DNA of 64,000 nt from Thermoanaerobaculia bacterium (lineage in GTDB: Bacteria; Acidobacteriota; Thermoanaerobaculia; Multivoradales; J023): positions 134,936-198,935 of the forward strand of contig JALCBJ010000003.1 of NCBI GenBank assembly GCA_028066595.1, in the 5' to 3' direction. Shown here piece after piece: positions 9,931-17,345 of the stretch (position 1 is its first letter; every line of letters begins with the position of its first letter). Below the pieces are notes generated by a model that ran no database searches, was not told where the DNA came from, and saw nothing but the letters and a program-made list of their open reading frames with translations. The position numbers and the translations under genes are program-made.

Positions 9931-11063
9931 GCGAATCACGCTTTCTGGCTCGATTGGAGCGTGCGAAGGAACGATCCGCCGGAAGGGATGGATCGGAGCT
10001 CCGCGAGGCTCCCGAGTTCGCCGAGCGCGAAGCACCGCCATGGGACTTGCCCCGGCATCCGACCCACGAACCGCTCGCGGAAGAGCCCCAACGCGACGTC
10101 GGACCGGACGACAACCGGGTGCTGCAGGAGATCCGCGCACGACGCCGTCCGCGCCAAGAGTCGGCCGCGCCACGACGCCGGGAGGCAACGTCACCGTCGC
10201 GTACGGCGCGAGACGCCGCACGTGCTGCCGACGTCTTGCCATTTCGCCGCTCCCGGACCGCACGCCGTGTGCGCAGACTGCGTCGCCATCCGCTCGTTCG
10301 CTGGCTGCAGCCCCTCGTCATCGCGCTCCTCTTGGTCGGCATTCCAGCGGCCATCGCCGGCTGGACGTTGCGTTCACCGGCCTTCGCGGTCGACGAGATC
10401 CGTCTGTCTTCCGATTCCCCCGCTCGGCGCGTGTCTGAGCAATGGGTGCTCGACCGCCTGGCAGGACTCGAGGGCGAGAATCTCTGGTTACTGAACCTGG
10501 AATGGCCGGTGGCAGAAATGAGCAAGCACCCTTGGGTGCACGACGTCGGTATCCGCAAGCAGCCGCCATCCACCCTCGTAGTGCGGGTCCTAGAGAAACG
10601 GGAAGCGGCGCTCTATGCCGATCCGGCCGGCCTCGTCTATGTCGACCTCGATGGCTGTCCGGTAGCGCCGATCGGTCCACACGAGGAGGCGTCCGACCTC
10701 ACGGTTCTCCGCGGCAAGGTCGCGGAACCCGCACCGGGTAAGCCGGCGCCGGAGCTTCGTGCGGCCGTTGCCCTGCTGCAAGAGATTCAACAAGCTGGCG
10801 CGCCATGGGCCGCCGGCCTCGATGAGGTGGAGATCCTCTCCACTCGAGATTTCAGAGTACACACGAAAGATCTGCCATTCCCCCTTCTGGTACGCGCCGG
10901 AACGGTGGAATCCCGCAGCCGCCGCCTGGTGCAGCTGCTGCCGTGGATCTCGGAGCTGGGCCGCCTACGGGTGGTCGACCTGCGCTTCGCGAGGCGGATC
11001 ATCGTCGAACCAGCCGAACCGGAGGCGCAAAGCGCCCCGTCCGGCGAACCGGAGGCGACCTGA
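9927..11063 (+). CDS. ftsQ: divisome protein FtsQ/DivIB
   Basis: FtsQ is the single-pass scaffold linking early and late divisome proteins. The 378-residue protein begins with ~125 very polar, Arg/Glu-rich cytoplasmic residues, then one membrane helix (about 129-148) and a POTRA-like domain (about 152-225; it contains LAGLEGENLWLLNL and PSTLVVRVLEK). Sequence conservation in this family is low, so the call rests on the topology, the POTRA pattern and the position between murC and ftsA. The cytoplasmic tail is unusually long compared with the ~20-30 residues of E. coli FtsQ. Confidence 0.9.
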   Translation: MSESRFLARLERAKERSAGRDGSELREAPEFAEREAPPWDLPRHPTHEPLAEEPQRDVGPDDNRVLQEIRARRRPRQESAAPRRREATSPSRTARDAARAADVLPFRRSRTARRVRRLRRHPLVRWLQPLVIALLLVGIPAAIAGWTLRSPAFAVDEIRLSSDSPARRVSEQWVLDRLAGLEGENLWLLNLEWPVAEMSKHPWVHDVGIRKQPPSTLVVRVLEKREAALYADPAGLVYVDLDGCPVAPIGPHEEASDLTVLRGKVAEPAPGKPAPELRAAVALLQEIQQAGAPWAAGLDEVEILSTRDFRVHTKDLPFPLLVRAGTVESRSRRLVQLLPWISELGRLRVVDLRFARRIIVEPAEPEAQSAPSGEPEAT

Positions 11064-11065
11064 CC

Positions 11066-12301
11066 ATGCCCAAGGTAGACGACTACCTCGTAGGAATCGA
11101 CATCGGCTCGGCCAAAGTGGGGGTGCTCATCGGGCAGCCCGACGGAACCGGACGCGTCGAGGTGGTGGGCAAGGGCCTGGCACCGAACCGCGGCACCCGC
11201 CGCGGCAACATCGTCAACGTCGAGCAAACGGTGGAGGCTTTGAAACAGGCCACCGAGGAAGCGGAGGTGATGGCCGGCGTCGACGTCAGCCGGGCCTACG
11301 TCGGCGTTGCGGGTTCCGACATTCGCAGCGTCAATTCGCGGGCGATCGTGTCGGTTGCGCGGCGCGATCGGGAGATCACCCGCCACGACATCCATCGCGT
11401 GCTCGAGGCTGCCCAATCGGCGCCGATTCCGTCGGACCGGGAGATCCTGCATGCCATTCCCCAGGAGTTCTCGGTCGATGAGCAGGGCGGCATCACTGAG
11501 CCCCTCGGCATGCTCGGCAGCCGTCTCGAGGTGTCGGTACATCTGACCACCGGCAACGTCACCCGCACGAAGACGCTGCAGACCTGCGTCAACCGGGCCG
11601 GCATCGAAGTGGTCGAGATGGTCTTCGAGCCGCTGGCCACGGGCGAGGCCGTGCTGACCGACGACGAACGGGAGCTGGGTGTCCTCCTGGTAGACATCGG
11701 GGCTGGCGGCACGGAGTTCGCGCTGTTCCTGGAAGGCGAAGTGAGGCATTCGGCAGTGCTACCCATCGGCGCCAGTCATTTCACAAACGACCTCGCCATG
11801 GTCTTGCGCACGCCGTTCGCCGAGGCCGAACGCATCAAGACCCAGCACGGCTGTTGTCTGCCGTCGCTGGAAGACGATGGCGCGGGTGTCAAGGTTCCAT
11901 CGGTGGCGGGCGGTCAGCAGCGGGTGGTGCCGAAGCGGGAGCTCAGCGAGATCCTCAATCCGCGGGCCGAGGAGCTGCTGATCCTGATCCGCGAAGACCT
12001 GACGAAGAACGGTCACGACGATGCCTTCCGCGGCGGCGTGGTGCTCACCGGAGGCGGCGCGAAGCTCGATGGCCTACTGGAAGTGGCCCAAGACATCTTC
12101 GGCTGCGTCGTCCGCTTCGGATTGCCGCAACGTCTCGGTGGCCTGGTGGACGTGATCTCCAGTCCCAGTTGGTGCACTGCCTCGGGCCTTCTCCTCTACG
12201 GGCATGCCGCCGAGCAGCAACAGGGCCTGAAGCGCCGCAGCATGCCCTCGGTGCGCAACCTCATGAACAACTTGAAGAGCATGTTCGCCGACCTGCTCTG
12301 A
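11066..12301 (+). CDS. ftsA: actin-like divisome protein FtsA
   Basis: FtsA tethers FtsZ to the membrane. The 411-residue protein opens with the actin-fold phosphate loop VGIDIGSAKVGVLIG, has LLVDIGAGGTEFALF as the second phosphate motif and VVLTGGGAKLDGL as the adenosine motif. The C-terminus ends in a short amphipathic stretch (NLMNNLKSMFADLL) that fits the membrane-targeting helix. The ATG at 11066 lies 2 nt after the ftsQ stop, behind GGAGG at 11051-11055. Confidence 0.95.
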   Translation: MPKVDDYLVGIDIGSAKVGVLIGQPDGTGRVEVVGKGLAPNRGTRRGNIVNVEQTVEALKQATEEAEVMAGVDVSRAYVGVAGSDIRSVNSRAIVSVARRDREITRHDIHRVLEAAQSAPIPSDREILHAIPQEFSVDEQGGITEPLGMLGSRLEVSVHLTTGNVTRTKTLQTCVNRAGIEVVEMVFEPLATGEAVLTDDERELGVLLVDIGAGGTEFALFLEGEVRHSAVLPIGASHFTNDLAMVLRTPFAEAERIKTQHGCCLPSLEDDGAGVKVPSVAGGQQRVVPKRELSEILNPRAEELLILIREDLTKNGHDDAFRGGVVLTGGGAKLDGLLEVAQDIFGCVVRFGLPQRLGGLVDVISSPSWCTASGLLLYGHAAEQQQGLKRRSMPSVRNLMNNLKSMFADLL

Positions 12302-12335
12302 ACACTGATTCCACAAGATTCCGACTGTTCTTTTC

Positions 12336-12364
12336 TTGACATCGAGCTTCGGCTCACATCTGCA
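12336..12364 (+). promoter_or_regulatory. possible internal promoter before ftsZ
   Basis: A consensus -35 box TTGACA stands at 12336-12341 in the 75-nt ftsA-ftsZ gap, the only real gap in the cluster after the mraY-murD junction. The -10 expected near 12359 is poor (TCTGCA), so this is a weak call; an ftsZ-specific promoter in this gap would be typical of the locus. Confidence 0.3.
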
Positions 12365-12376
12365 AAGGGGTATCCC

Positions 12377-13783
12377 ATGATCTTGTTCGACGACAACAAC
12401 CTCGAAGAGGCCGACGAAGGCAAGGCCCTTCCGATCACACTCGAGACCGGTGATCAGGCTCCCGCCTGCATCAAAGTGGTAGGCGTCGGCGGCGGCGGCG
12501 GCAATGCCGTCAACCGCATGATCCGCTCCAACATGAAAGGCATCGAGTTCATCTCGGCCAACACCGATTTGCAGTCCCTGCGGCGCAGCGAGTCGGCTGC
12601 CAAGCTACAGCTCGGTGACGCCTTGACCCGCGGCCTCGGCGCCGGCGGTGATCCCGAGATCGGCCGCAAATCGGCACTCGAGGACACCGAGCGGATCCTC
12701 GAGATGCTCGACGGCGCCGACATGGTCTTCATCACGGCGGGCCTGGGAGGTGGCACGGGTACCGGAGCGGCGCCCATCATCGCGTCGCTGGCCGCGGAGA
12801 TCGGAGCGCTGACGGTCGCTGTGGTCACCAAGCCGTTCAGCTTCGAAGGCCGGCGGCGCGGCGCCTTGGCCGAGCGTGGCGTCGAGGAGTTGCGGAACTC
12901 CGTCGACACACTGATCACGATCCCCAACGAGCGGCTGTTGTCGTTCGTCGACCGTGGCACGCCGCTGTCGGAAGCGTTTCTCATCGCCGACGACGTGTTG
13001 CGTCAAGCGGTGCAGGGCATCAGCGACCTGATCACGGTTCCGGGCGAGATCAACGTCGACTTCGCCGACGTGAAGAGCATCATGACCGGCATGGGCATGG
13101 CACTGATGGGCACCGGGATCGCCAAAGGAGAGAACAGGGCGCTCGAGGCCGCTCAGCGGGCGATCGCCTCGCCATTGCTCGAGGAGACGTCGATCGAAGG
13201 AGCCAAGGGAGTGCTGCTCAACATCTCCGGCGGCCGCGATCTCACGCTGCACGAGGTGGCCGAGGCGGCACGGATCATCTCCGACGCCGTCGATCCCGAG
13301 GCCAACATCATTTCGGGCATGGTGATCGACCAGGAGATGGAGGACGACATGAAGGTCACCGTCATCGCCACGGGCTTCGATCGCACCAGCGACCATCGCC
13401 ACGACGAGGACACCCACCACCACTTCATCCGCCGGCCAGCGTCACGCCGACCCACCCAGAGGGCCGAACCGAGGCCGTCGGCGAAGGTAGAACCGCGACA
13501 AACCGAGCCACGTCGTCCGGAACCACGGGATCTACCGGCGGAGACGCCTCGCACCGAACGCGTGCAGCGGGCTGAGCGGAGTTCAGAACCCGTCCAGGAA
13601 GAAGAGCTGCCGCTCCGTCCCATGGAACAGGCTGACCTTCACCTGGACGACGAAGCCGATATTCCCTTCTACAAACGAGCCCTCGCCCAGCAGCGAGGCG
13701 ACGATCCCGGCGGCTATGGACCCAACTGGTCCAACGTCGACGACTACGACATCCCGACTGTCCTGCGCAAGCAGATGGATTGA
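12377..13783 (+). CDS. ftsZ: cell division GTPase FtsZ
   Basis: FtsZ polymerises into the Z ring. The 468-residue protein has [16 protein letters not shown] at the start of the GTPase domain, the tubulin signature GGGTGTG at 124-130 and the catalytic T7 loop region [11 protein letters not shown]. About 100 residues of acidic/basic, Pro/Arg-rich linker follow (after ~residue 340). The last residues, [12 protein letters not shown], match the conserved C-terminal peptide that binds FtsA. It is the last gene of the cluster; a terminator lies 144 nt downstream. Confidence 0.98.
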   Translation: MILFDDNNLEEADEGKALPITLETGDQAPACIKVVGVGGGGGNAVNRMIRSNMKGIEFISANTDLQSLRRSESAAKLQLGDALTRGLGAGGDPEIGRKSALEDTERILEMLDGADMVFITAGLGGGTGTGAAPIIASLAAEIGALTVAVVTKPFSFEGRRRGALAERGVEELRNSVDTLITIPNERLLSFVDRGTPLSEAFLIADDVLRQAVQGISDLITVPGEINVDFADVKSIMTGMGMALMGTGIAKGENRALEAAQRAIASPLLEETSIEGAKGVLLNISGGRDLTLHEVAEAARIISDAVDPEANIISGMVIDQEMEDDMKVTVIATGFDRTSDHRHDEDTHHHFIRRPASRRPTQRAEPRPSAKVEPRQTEPRRPEPRDLPAETPRTERVQRAERSSEPVQEEELPLRPMEQADLHLDDEADIPFYKRALAQQRGDDPGGYGPNWSNVDDYDIPTVLRKQMD

Positions 13784-13791
13784 ACTGACTT

Positions 13792-13830
13792 CCCTGACGG
13801 CCGGTCACGCGTGCCGGCCCGTCGTCAGGG
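13792..13830 (+). other. long imperfect hairpin after ftsZ
   Basis: The arms CCCTGACG (13792-13799) and CGTCAGGG (13823-13830) enclose a second stem GCCGG/CCGGC. It starts 8 nt after the ftsZ stop and has no following T-run, so it could stabilise the mRNA 3' end or pause polymerase, but it is not a classical terminator. Confidence 0.5.
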
Positions 13831-13926
13831 CACAAATTCGGAGCTGTTCACCGAGGCAGATCTCAAGGACACAGTTCCGAGGCAACCGCGGCTGGTTGCC
13901 AGCGCGTAACCCGCGCACCCTTTGCA

Positions 13927-13960
13927 CCCCGAGTCGACTCGTTGGCTCGGGGTCTTTTTT
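13927..13960 (+). terminator. intrinsic terminator of the mur/fts cluster
   Basis: A 7-bp GC stem, CCCCGAG (13927-13933) with CTCGGGG (13946-13952), is followed at once by TCTTTTTT. This is a textbook rho-independent terminator, 144 nt after ftsZ and just before the vapB promoter, so it separates the core cluster from the accessory genes. Confidence 0.9.
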
Positions 13961-13969
13961 CTGAAGCGG

Positions 13970-13998
13970 TTGACATGCACAACACATGCAAACATACT
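13970..13998 (+). promoter_or_regulatory. vapBC promoter with overlapping operator repeats
   Basis: TTGACA (13970-13975) and CATACT (13993-13998) are separated by 17 nt, an almost ideal sigma-70 promoter. Two direct repeats ACATGCA (13973-13979 and 13984-13990), one helical turn apart, lie between and across the boxes and would suit a ribbon-helix-helix autorepressor. A start site 7 nt after the -10 coincides with the antitoxin ATG at 14005, so the transcript may be leaderless. Confidence 0.75.
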
Positions 13999-14004
13999 GG
14001 CTAC

Positions 14005-14238
14005 ATGTCGAAGATGGTCCAGATCCGCAACGTCCCCGAAGAAACTCATCGGGAGCTCAAGAGCCGAGCGGCGCTTTCCGGCAAGACACTGTCCGACTTC
14101 CTTCTCGCAAAACTGCAGGAGATCGTCTCGATACCAACCAAAGAGCAGATGCGGGACCGGCTGAAGTCACGGGAACGGGTGCACCTCAGCTCTTCGGTCT
14201 CCGACATTCTGCGGGAAGAGCGTGAGAAACGTGGATGA
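14005..14238 (+). CDS. vapB: VapB/FitA-like ribbon-helix-helix antitoxin
   Basis: The 77-residue protein begins MSKMVQIRNVPEETHRELK and continues with SGKTLSDFLLAKLQEI, the short beta strand plus two helices of FitA/VapB antitoxins; the C-terminal half (about 47-77) is charged and would wrap the toxin. The family binds its own promoter and neutralises a PIN-domain RNase, and a PIN protein follows. I chose the ATG at 14005, not an upstream TTG in frame, because the promoter's -10 box lies in between. No ribosome site precedes it, which agrees with leaderless translation. Confidence 0.85.
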   Translation: MSKMVQIRNVPEETHRELKSRAALSGKTLSDFLLAKLQEIVSIPTKEQMRDRLKSRERVHLSSSVSDILREEREKRG

Positions 14239-14257
14239 GCGCGAGAAGCGTGGATGA
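14220..14257 (+). repeat. 19-bp tandem duplication at the vapB-vapC junction
   Basis: Bases 14220-14238 and 14239-14257 are two copies of a 19-mer ending in GTGGATGA, with only two mismatches. The first copy supplies the vapB stop (TGA 14236-14238) and the second the vapC start (ATG 14254-14256). Confidence 0.9.
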
Positions 14258-14646
14258 TTGTGATCGACGCGACGGCGGCCGTGGAGCTCGTGCTGATGAC
14301 AGAGAGAGGCGTCAGCGTGGCAGACCGAATCTTTGGCGGTGAGGAGACAGTCCACGCTCCCGACCTTCTCGACCTCGAAGTCGCTCAGGTGCTCCGCAAG
14401 CTCGTTCCCGGTGGCGAAATCTCGTCGGAACGAGCCGACCGTGCGTTCTCCGACCTGACGAACCTGAGCGTCATGCGGCACGGGCACCGACCTCTTCGGA
14501 GCCGCGTCTGGCGGCTGCGCGAGAACTTCTCTGCCTACGACGCCGCCTACGTTGCACTCGCAGAAGCGCTCGACGCCTCCTTGATCACGTTCGACCAGCG
14601 GCTGATTCGTGCCGCGGTTGCCCTGGTGGACGTGGAGTTCACCTGA
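14254..14646 (+). CDS. vapC: VapC-type PIN-domain RNase toxin
   Basis: This is a 130-residue PIN-domain protein, the usual VapC size. The acidic metal-binding residues are in place: D5 in MIVIDATAAVEL, E42 in DLEVAQVL, D96 in AYDAAYVALAE and D114 in ITFDQRL. VapC toxins cleave RNA and are inhibited by the VapB partner encoded directly upstream. All four acidic residues are present, so the toxin is probably active. Confidence 0.9.
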   Translation: MIVIDATAAVELVLMTERGVSVADRIFGGEETVHAPDLLDLEVAQVLRKLVPGGEISSERADRAFSDLTNLSVMRHGHRPLRSRVWRLRENFSAYDAAYVALAEALDASLITFDQRLIRAAVALVDVEFT

Positions 14647-14660
14647 GAGAGGAACTCTCG

Positions 14661-14873
14661 ATGTTCGAAGACACCAAGAACCGTATCCTCGCCGACGGTC
14701 CGTCCCGGCTGGACAAGGGTCTGGACGAACGACGTGCCGAGATCGAAGATCTCGAGAAGCGCATCGCGGAGGACGTGACCGACGACGAAAGATCTCTTCT
14801 GCAGACCCTGTTGGAGGAATTGCGTGCCGAGTACGCTCCGTCGGACCAAGCCCAGCGCCAGTCTCTCTTCTGA
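14661..14873 (+). CDS. small acidic coiled-coil protein downstream of vapC
   Basis: This 70-residue protein of unknown function begins MFEDTKNRILADGPSRLDK and is almost entirely helical and charged (Glu, Asp, Arg), with heptad-like leucines around EIEDLEKRIAED and LLQTLLEELRAEY. It starts 14 nt after the vapC stop, behind an AGAGGA ribosome site, so it is likely cotranscribed with the toxin-antitoxin pair. It could be an accessory or unrelated passenger gene; no family was recognised. Confidence 0.6.
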   Translation: MFEDTKNRILADGPSRLDKGLDERRAEIEDLEKRIAEDVTDDERSLLQTLLEELRAEYAPSDQAQRQSLF

Positions 14874-14936
14874 TTCGTCCTCAGTCCGAGAGCTGAGCCT
14901 GGACAGCTGAACGACCCTTCCCGATCTCCCGGACAC

Positions 14937-16547
14937 TTACCAGGCGCTGGTGTTGCCCGACTCGAATCCGTCCTCGAAGATGGGCAAGCTGCCTTCCCGG
15001 CCGAAGACCAGGAAGCGTGGGCTGCCGGCCCCGGTCGAGAAGTAAGCGAAGCAGGCACCGGCCCAAAGGTAGGGATTGGGGCCGTGGGGCTGGGTCGAGT
15101 TGTAGTCGCCGGAGCGGTTCGGGATCGGGCCGCTGGTGCCGGTCAGCGCCACATGGTTCTCGAGTGGCGCAAAGACGTCTCCATTGACGTCGTCCGCGAT
15201 CCAGGCAGCGCAGGTGGCATGCAGAGAATTACTGCCGGCCATGATCGTGCCAGCCACGTCACCATTGGCGTTGACCGCCGCCGAGGGATAGACGAAAGCG
15301 ACCGAGCCGCTCCAGATGATCGGCTCGCCGACGAGGCCCAAGGCGGGTTCCGAGAACTGGGCGATGCGGGTGTAGGGCTGGGGGAAGGTGGCATCCTGCG
15401 ACGGAACCCACATGAAGCCGACCGAGCCGTCGGCAACCCAGGCGCCAGCCATCCGCTGATCGATGAAGCCGCACCAGTCGCGACCATCGGGACCTGGGCA
15501 GGTGCGGGGGGAGTTGCTCCAGGCGGTGACCGCACGGTCGAACGGTGTCGGACTGGTCGACGCCTCCGGCCATCGCCAGATGCGGATCGACGCGGTCGAG
15601 ATGTGATCGGCGAAATACATGATGTCGCTGGCGCCGCGCGTTAGCTTGAAGGAGAAAAAGCTGGAGTCGGTGTAGACGTCGAACGGGATCGACCCGTTGC
15701 ATGTGCCGATCTCGTCGAGCGGATAGCGGGCCACGAAAGCGCCTGTGAAGCCGCCGGCGATGGCGAAGACATTGCTCGAATGGAAGAGGTGATCGTCGCT
15801 GATCGCCAGATCAGGGAAGTCGGCGAACTGGCCGGTACCAAAACCAAAAAGCGACGGCGTGATGTTGTAGAAGCAGTCGAAGGTACCGTCAGCTCCGGCG
15901 TCGACATTGATTCGCTGTGTACCGTTGGAGGCGTCGGGTAGGTACTGCTGCAGGTAGAAGATGGCGTCCGTGCCTGGATCGTAGACTGTGACCTGATCGC
16001 AGCAGAATCCGTCGTTGGCGGGAGGGTTTGGGCTAGTGAAGGGGTTGATGTAGCTAAAGGTGTCGCCACCGTCGTCCGACGTCGTGGCATACCAGTTGCC
16101 GGTGAACAGCACCCGGTCCGGCGCGCTGGCGACCGACGGCTCGTTGACCGTGGCACTGAATCCCGCAGGGATCACCGTGCCCGGATCGGTGTTCTTGACA
16201 AAAACGAATGAGTTGAGACTGAGACCCTTGCCCTGCAGGTCCGTCGGCGGGTTGGCTGGGGGCAACTCCGGATCGATCGCGACGTCGTATTTGAGCTCGG
16301 GGATGTGGTGCTTCTTGGTGAGCAGGCTCTGCCAACGGCGCTCGAGTTGCTCGAGCGTCGCGGCATCGACCTCAGCAGCCTTGTCGGCAGGCAGAGATGG
16401 CCCCCGCTGGACCTCGAGCGTCCCTTGCCGGGTCTGACCTGTGTGTTTCCATAGACGCTCCTCTGAGGGCTCGTCCTGGGCCGTGAGCGGAGCATTTGGG
16501 GCACAGAAGAAAAGCCCTGCTACGAGGATGCTCGGCACAAATCTCAT
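14937..16547 (-). CDS. secreted Asp-box protein with C-terminal DGFESG motif
   Basis: The 536-residue protein has a signal peptide (MRFVPSILVAGLFFCAPNA, cleavage near TAQD) and is predicted to be exported. A BNR/Asp-box-like element (TTSDDGGDTFSYI) and the many beta-type segments suggest a beta-propeller related to sialidase-like folds, but no catalytic signature was seen. The last 14 residues read IFEDGFESGNTSAW, a motif shared with two other secreted proteins of this window. I chose the ATG at 16547 because GGAGG lies 5 nt upstream; a TTG at 16559 is the alternative. It stands alone on the minus strand between two toxin-antitoxin modules. Confidence 0.8.
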   Translation of the reverse strand: MRFVPSILVAGLFFCAPNAPLTAQDEPSEERLWKHTGQTRQGTLEVQRGPSLPADKAAEVDAATLEQLERRWQSLLTKKHHIPELKYDVAIDPELPPANPPTDLQGKGLSLNSFVFVKNTDPGTVIPAGFSATVNEPSVASAPDRVLFTGNWYATTSDDGGDTFSYINPFTSPNPPANDGFCCDQVTVYDPGTDAIFYLQQYLPDASNGTQRINVDAGADGTFDCFYNITPSLFGFGTGQFADFPDLAISDDHLFHSSNVFAIAGGFTGAFVARYPLDEIGTCNGSIPFDVYTDSSFFSFKLTRGASDIMYFADHISTASIRIWRWPEASTSPTPFDRAVTAWSNSPRTCPGPDGRDWCGFIDQRMAGAWVADGSVGFMWVPSQDATFPQPYTRIAQFSEPALGLVGEPIIWSGSVAFVYPSAAVNANGDVAGTIMAGSNSLHATCAAWIADDVNGDVFAPLENHVALTGTSGPIPNRSGDYNSTQPHGPNPYLWAGACFAYFSTGAGSPRFLVFGREGSLPIFEDGFESGNTSAW

Positions 16548-16584
16548 GACGACCTCCAACGTTCGGTCCTAGCGGATGTTGTCG

Positions 16585-16604
16585 CACTACGAAGACACGT
16601 AGTG
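16585..16604. promoter_or_regulatory. inverted repeat upstream of the Asp-box gene
   Basis: The arms CACTACG (16585-16591) and CGTAGTG (16598-16604) are perfect and separated by 6 nt. They lie 38-57 nt before the start of the minus-strand secreted-protein gene, where an operator or the 5' leader would be. No regulator is assigned. Confidence 0.4.
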
Positions 16605-16720
16605 AGTCTGCCATAGATATGCAGCCTGATCTTGGACCAAGAACATTGGAACATAAGGTCATGTCGCGTCAATCTGTCTTGTCATCACGCCTAGCTGACT
16701 CTCTCGGCCTGCGCATCATG

Positions 16721-16738
16721 TGTCATACATGTCATACT
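16721..16738 (+). promoter_or_regulatory. tandem 9-bp repeat, likely antitoxin operator
   Basis: TGTCATACA (16721-16729) is followed directly by TGTCATACT (16730-16738), 25 nt before the antitoxin start and next to an AT-rich CATAAA. Short direct repeats one turn apart in the promoter are typical binding sites for the ribbon-helix-helix antitoxins that autorepress such modules. Confidence 0.55.
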
Positions 16739-16762
16739 TGTCGGGCATAAAATGGAGGAGCC

Positions 16763-16978
16763 ATGCTTTCCGTCCGACTAGATACCGAGACTGAACGACG
16801 CCTCGAAGACTTGGCCCGTGCTACCGGGAGAACCAAGAGCTACTACGCACGCGAAGCAATCCTCGCTCATCTCGACGAGATGGAAGATCGCCACATCGCG
16901 ATCGAGCGCCTGGAGCGCCCAGGACCTCGGGTCTCCCTCGAGGACCTGGAGAGTGAGCTCGAAGCGCTCGATCCGTGA
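16763..16978 (+). CDS. ribbon-helix-helix antitoxin (CopG/RelB-like)
   Basis: The 71-residue protein reads MLSVRLDTETERRLEDLA then GRTKSYYAREAILAHLDEM, a clear ribbon-helix-helix DNA-binding domain, followed by an acidic C-terminal tail that would bind the toxin. GGAGG at 16754-16758 is a good ribosome site. It overlaps the RelE-like gene by 4 nt (GTGA), the normal arrangement for a toxin-antitoxin pair, and probably represses its own promoter through the repeats at 16721-16738. Confidence 0.88.
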   Translation: MLSVRLDTETERRLEDLARATGRTKSYYAREAILAHLDEMEDRHIAIERLERPGPRVSLEDLESELEALDP

Positions 16979-17247
16979 GGCGGTGGACCGTCGAGTTCGA
17001 CTCTCGGGCGGCCCGAGAGCTGCGGCGGATCGATCACCAGCATCGGTCTCGGATCCTCCGGTTCCTTCGCGAGCGGGTTGCCATTGCCGAGAACCCGCGT
17101 CGCATCGGGAGCGCGCTTACGGGCCAAGCAATACAGCTCTGGCGATATCGAGTAGGCGAATATCGCTTGATCTGCACGATAGAGGATGAACGACTTGTCG
17201 TGCTGGTGGTTCGCGTCGGCCACCGACGTCGAATCTACGACCGGTAG
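16975..17247 (+). CDS. RelE/ParE-superfamily toxin
   Basis: The 90-residue protein has the RelE layout: WTVEFDSRAARELRRID at the N-terminus, an ENPRRIGSALTG turn, and the final beta strands YRVGEYRLICTIEDE and LVVLVVRVGHRRRIYD. The basic residues near the C-terminus (R-H-R-R-R) and the conserved tyrosine fit RelE-type ribosome-dependent mRNA cleavage, although ParE-type gyrase poisons share the fold. Its GTG start overlaps the antitoxin stop. Confidence 0.88.
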   Translation: MRRWTVEFDSRAARELRRIDHQHRSRILRFLRERVAIAENPRRIGSALTGQAIQLWRYRVGEYRLICTIEDERLVVLVVRVGHRRRIYDR

Positions 17248-17345
17248 GTACTCCCATCTCGTAACAACGCACAAACTCACACCGGTCTTCGACGTACCGA
17301 CGTAGAGGAGACGTAGAGGAGTAGATACGACCAAGGAGGCATCCG

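Noticed and set aside
13880-13899. GGCAACC/GGTTGCC hairpin considered as part of a tRNA or riboswitch
   Set aside because: A 7-bp hairpin alone, with no cloverleaf arms or CCA end; the following T-run terminator belongs to a separate stem.
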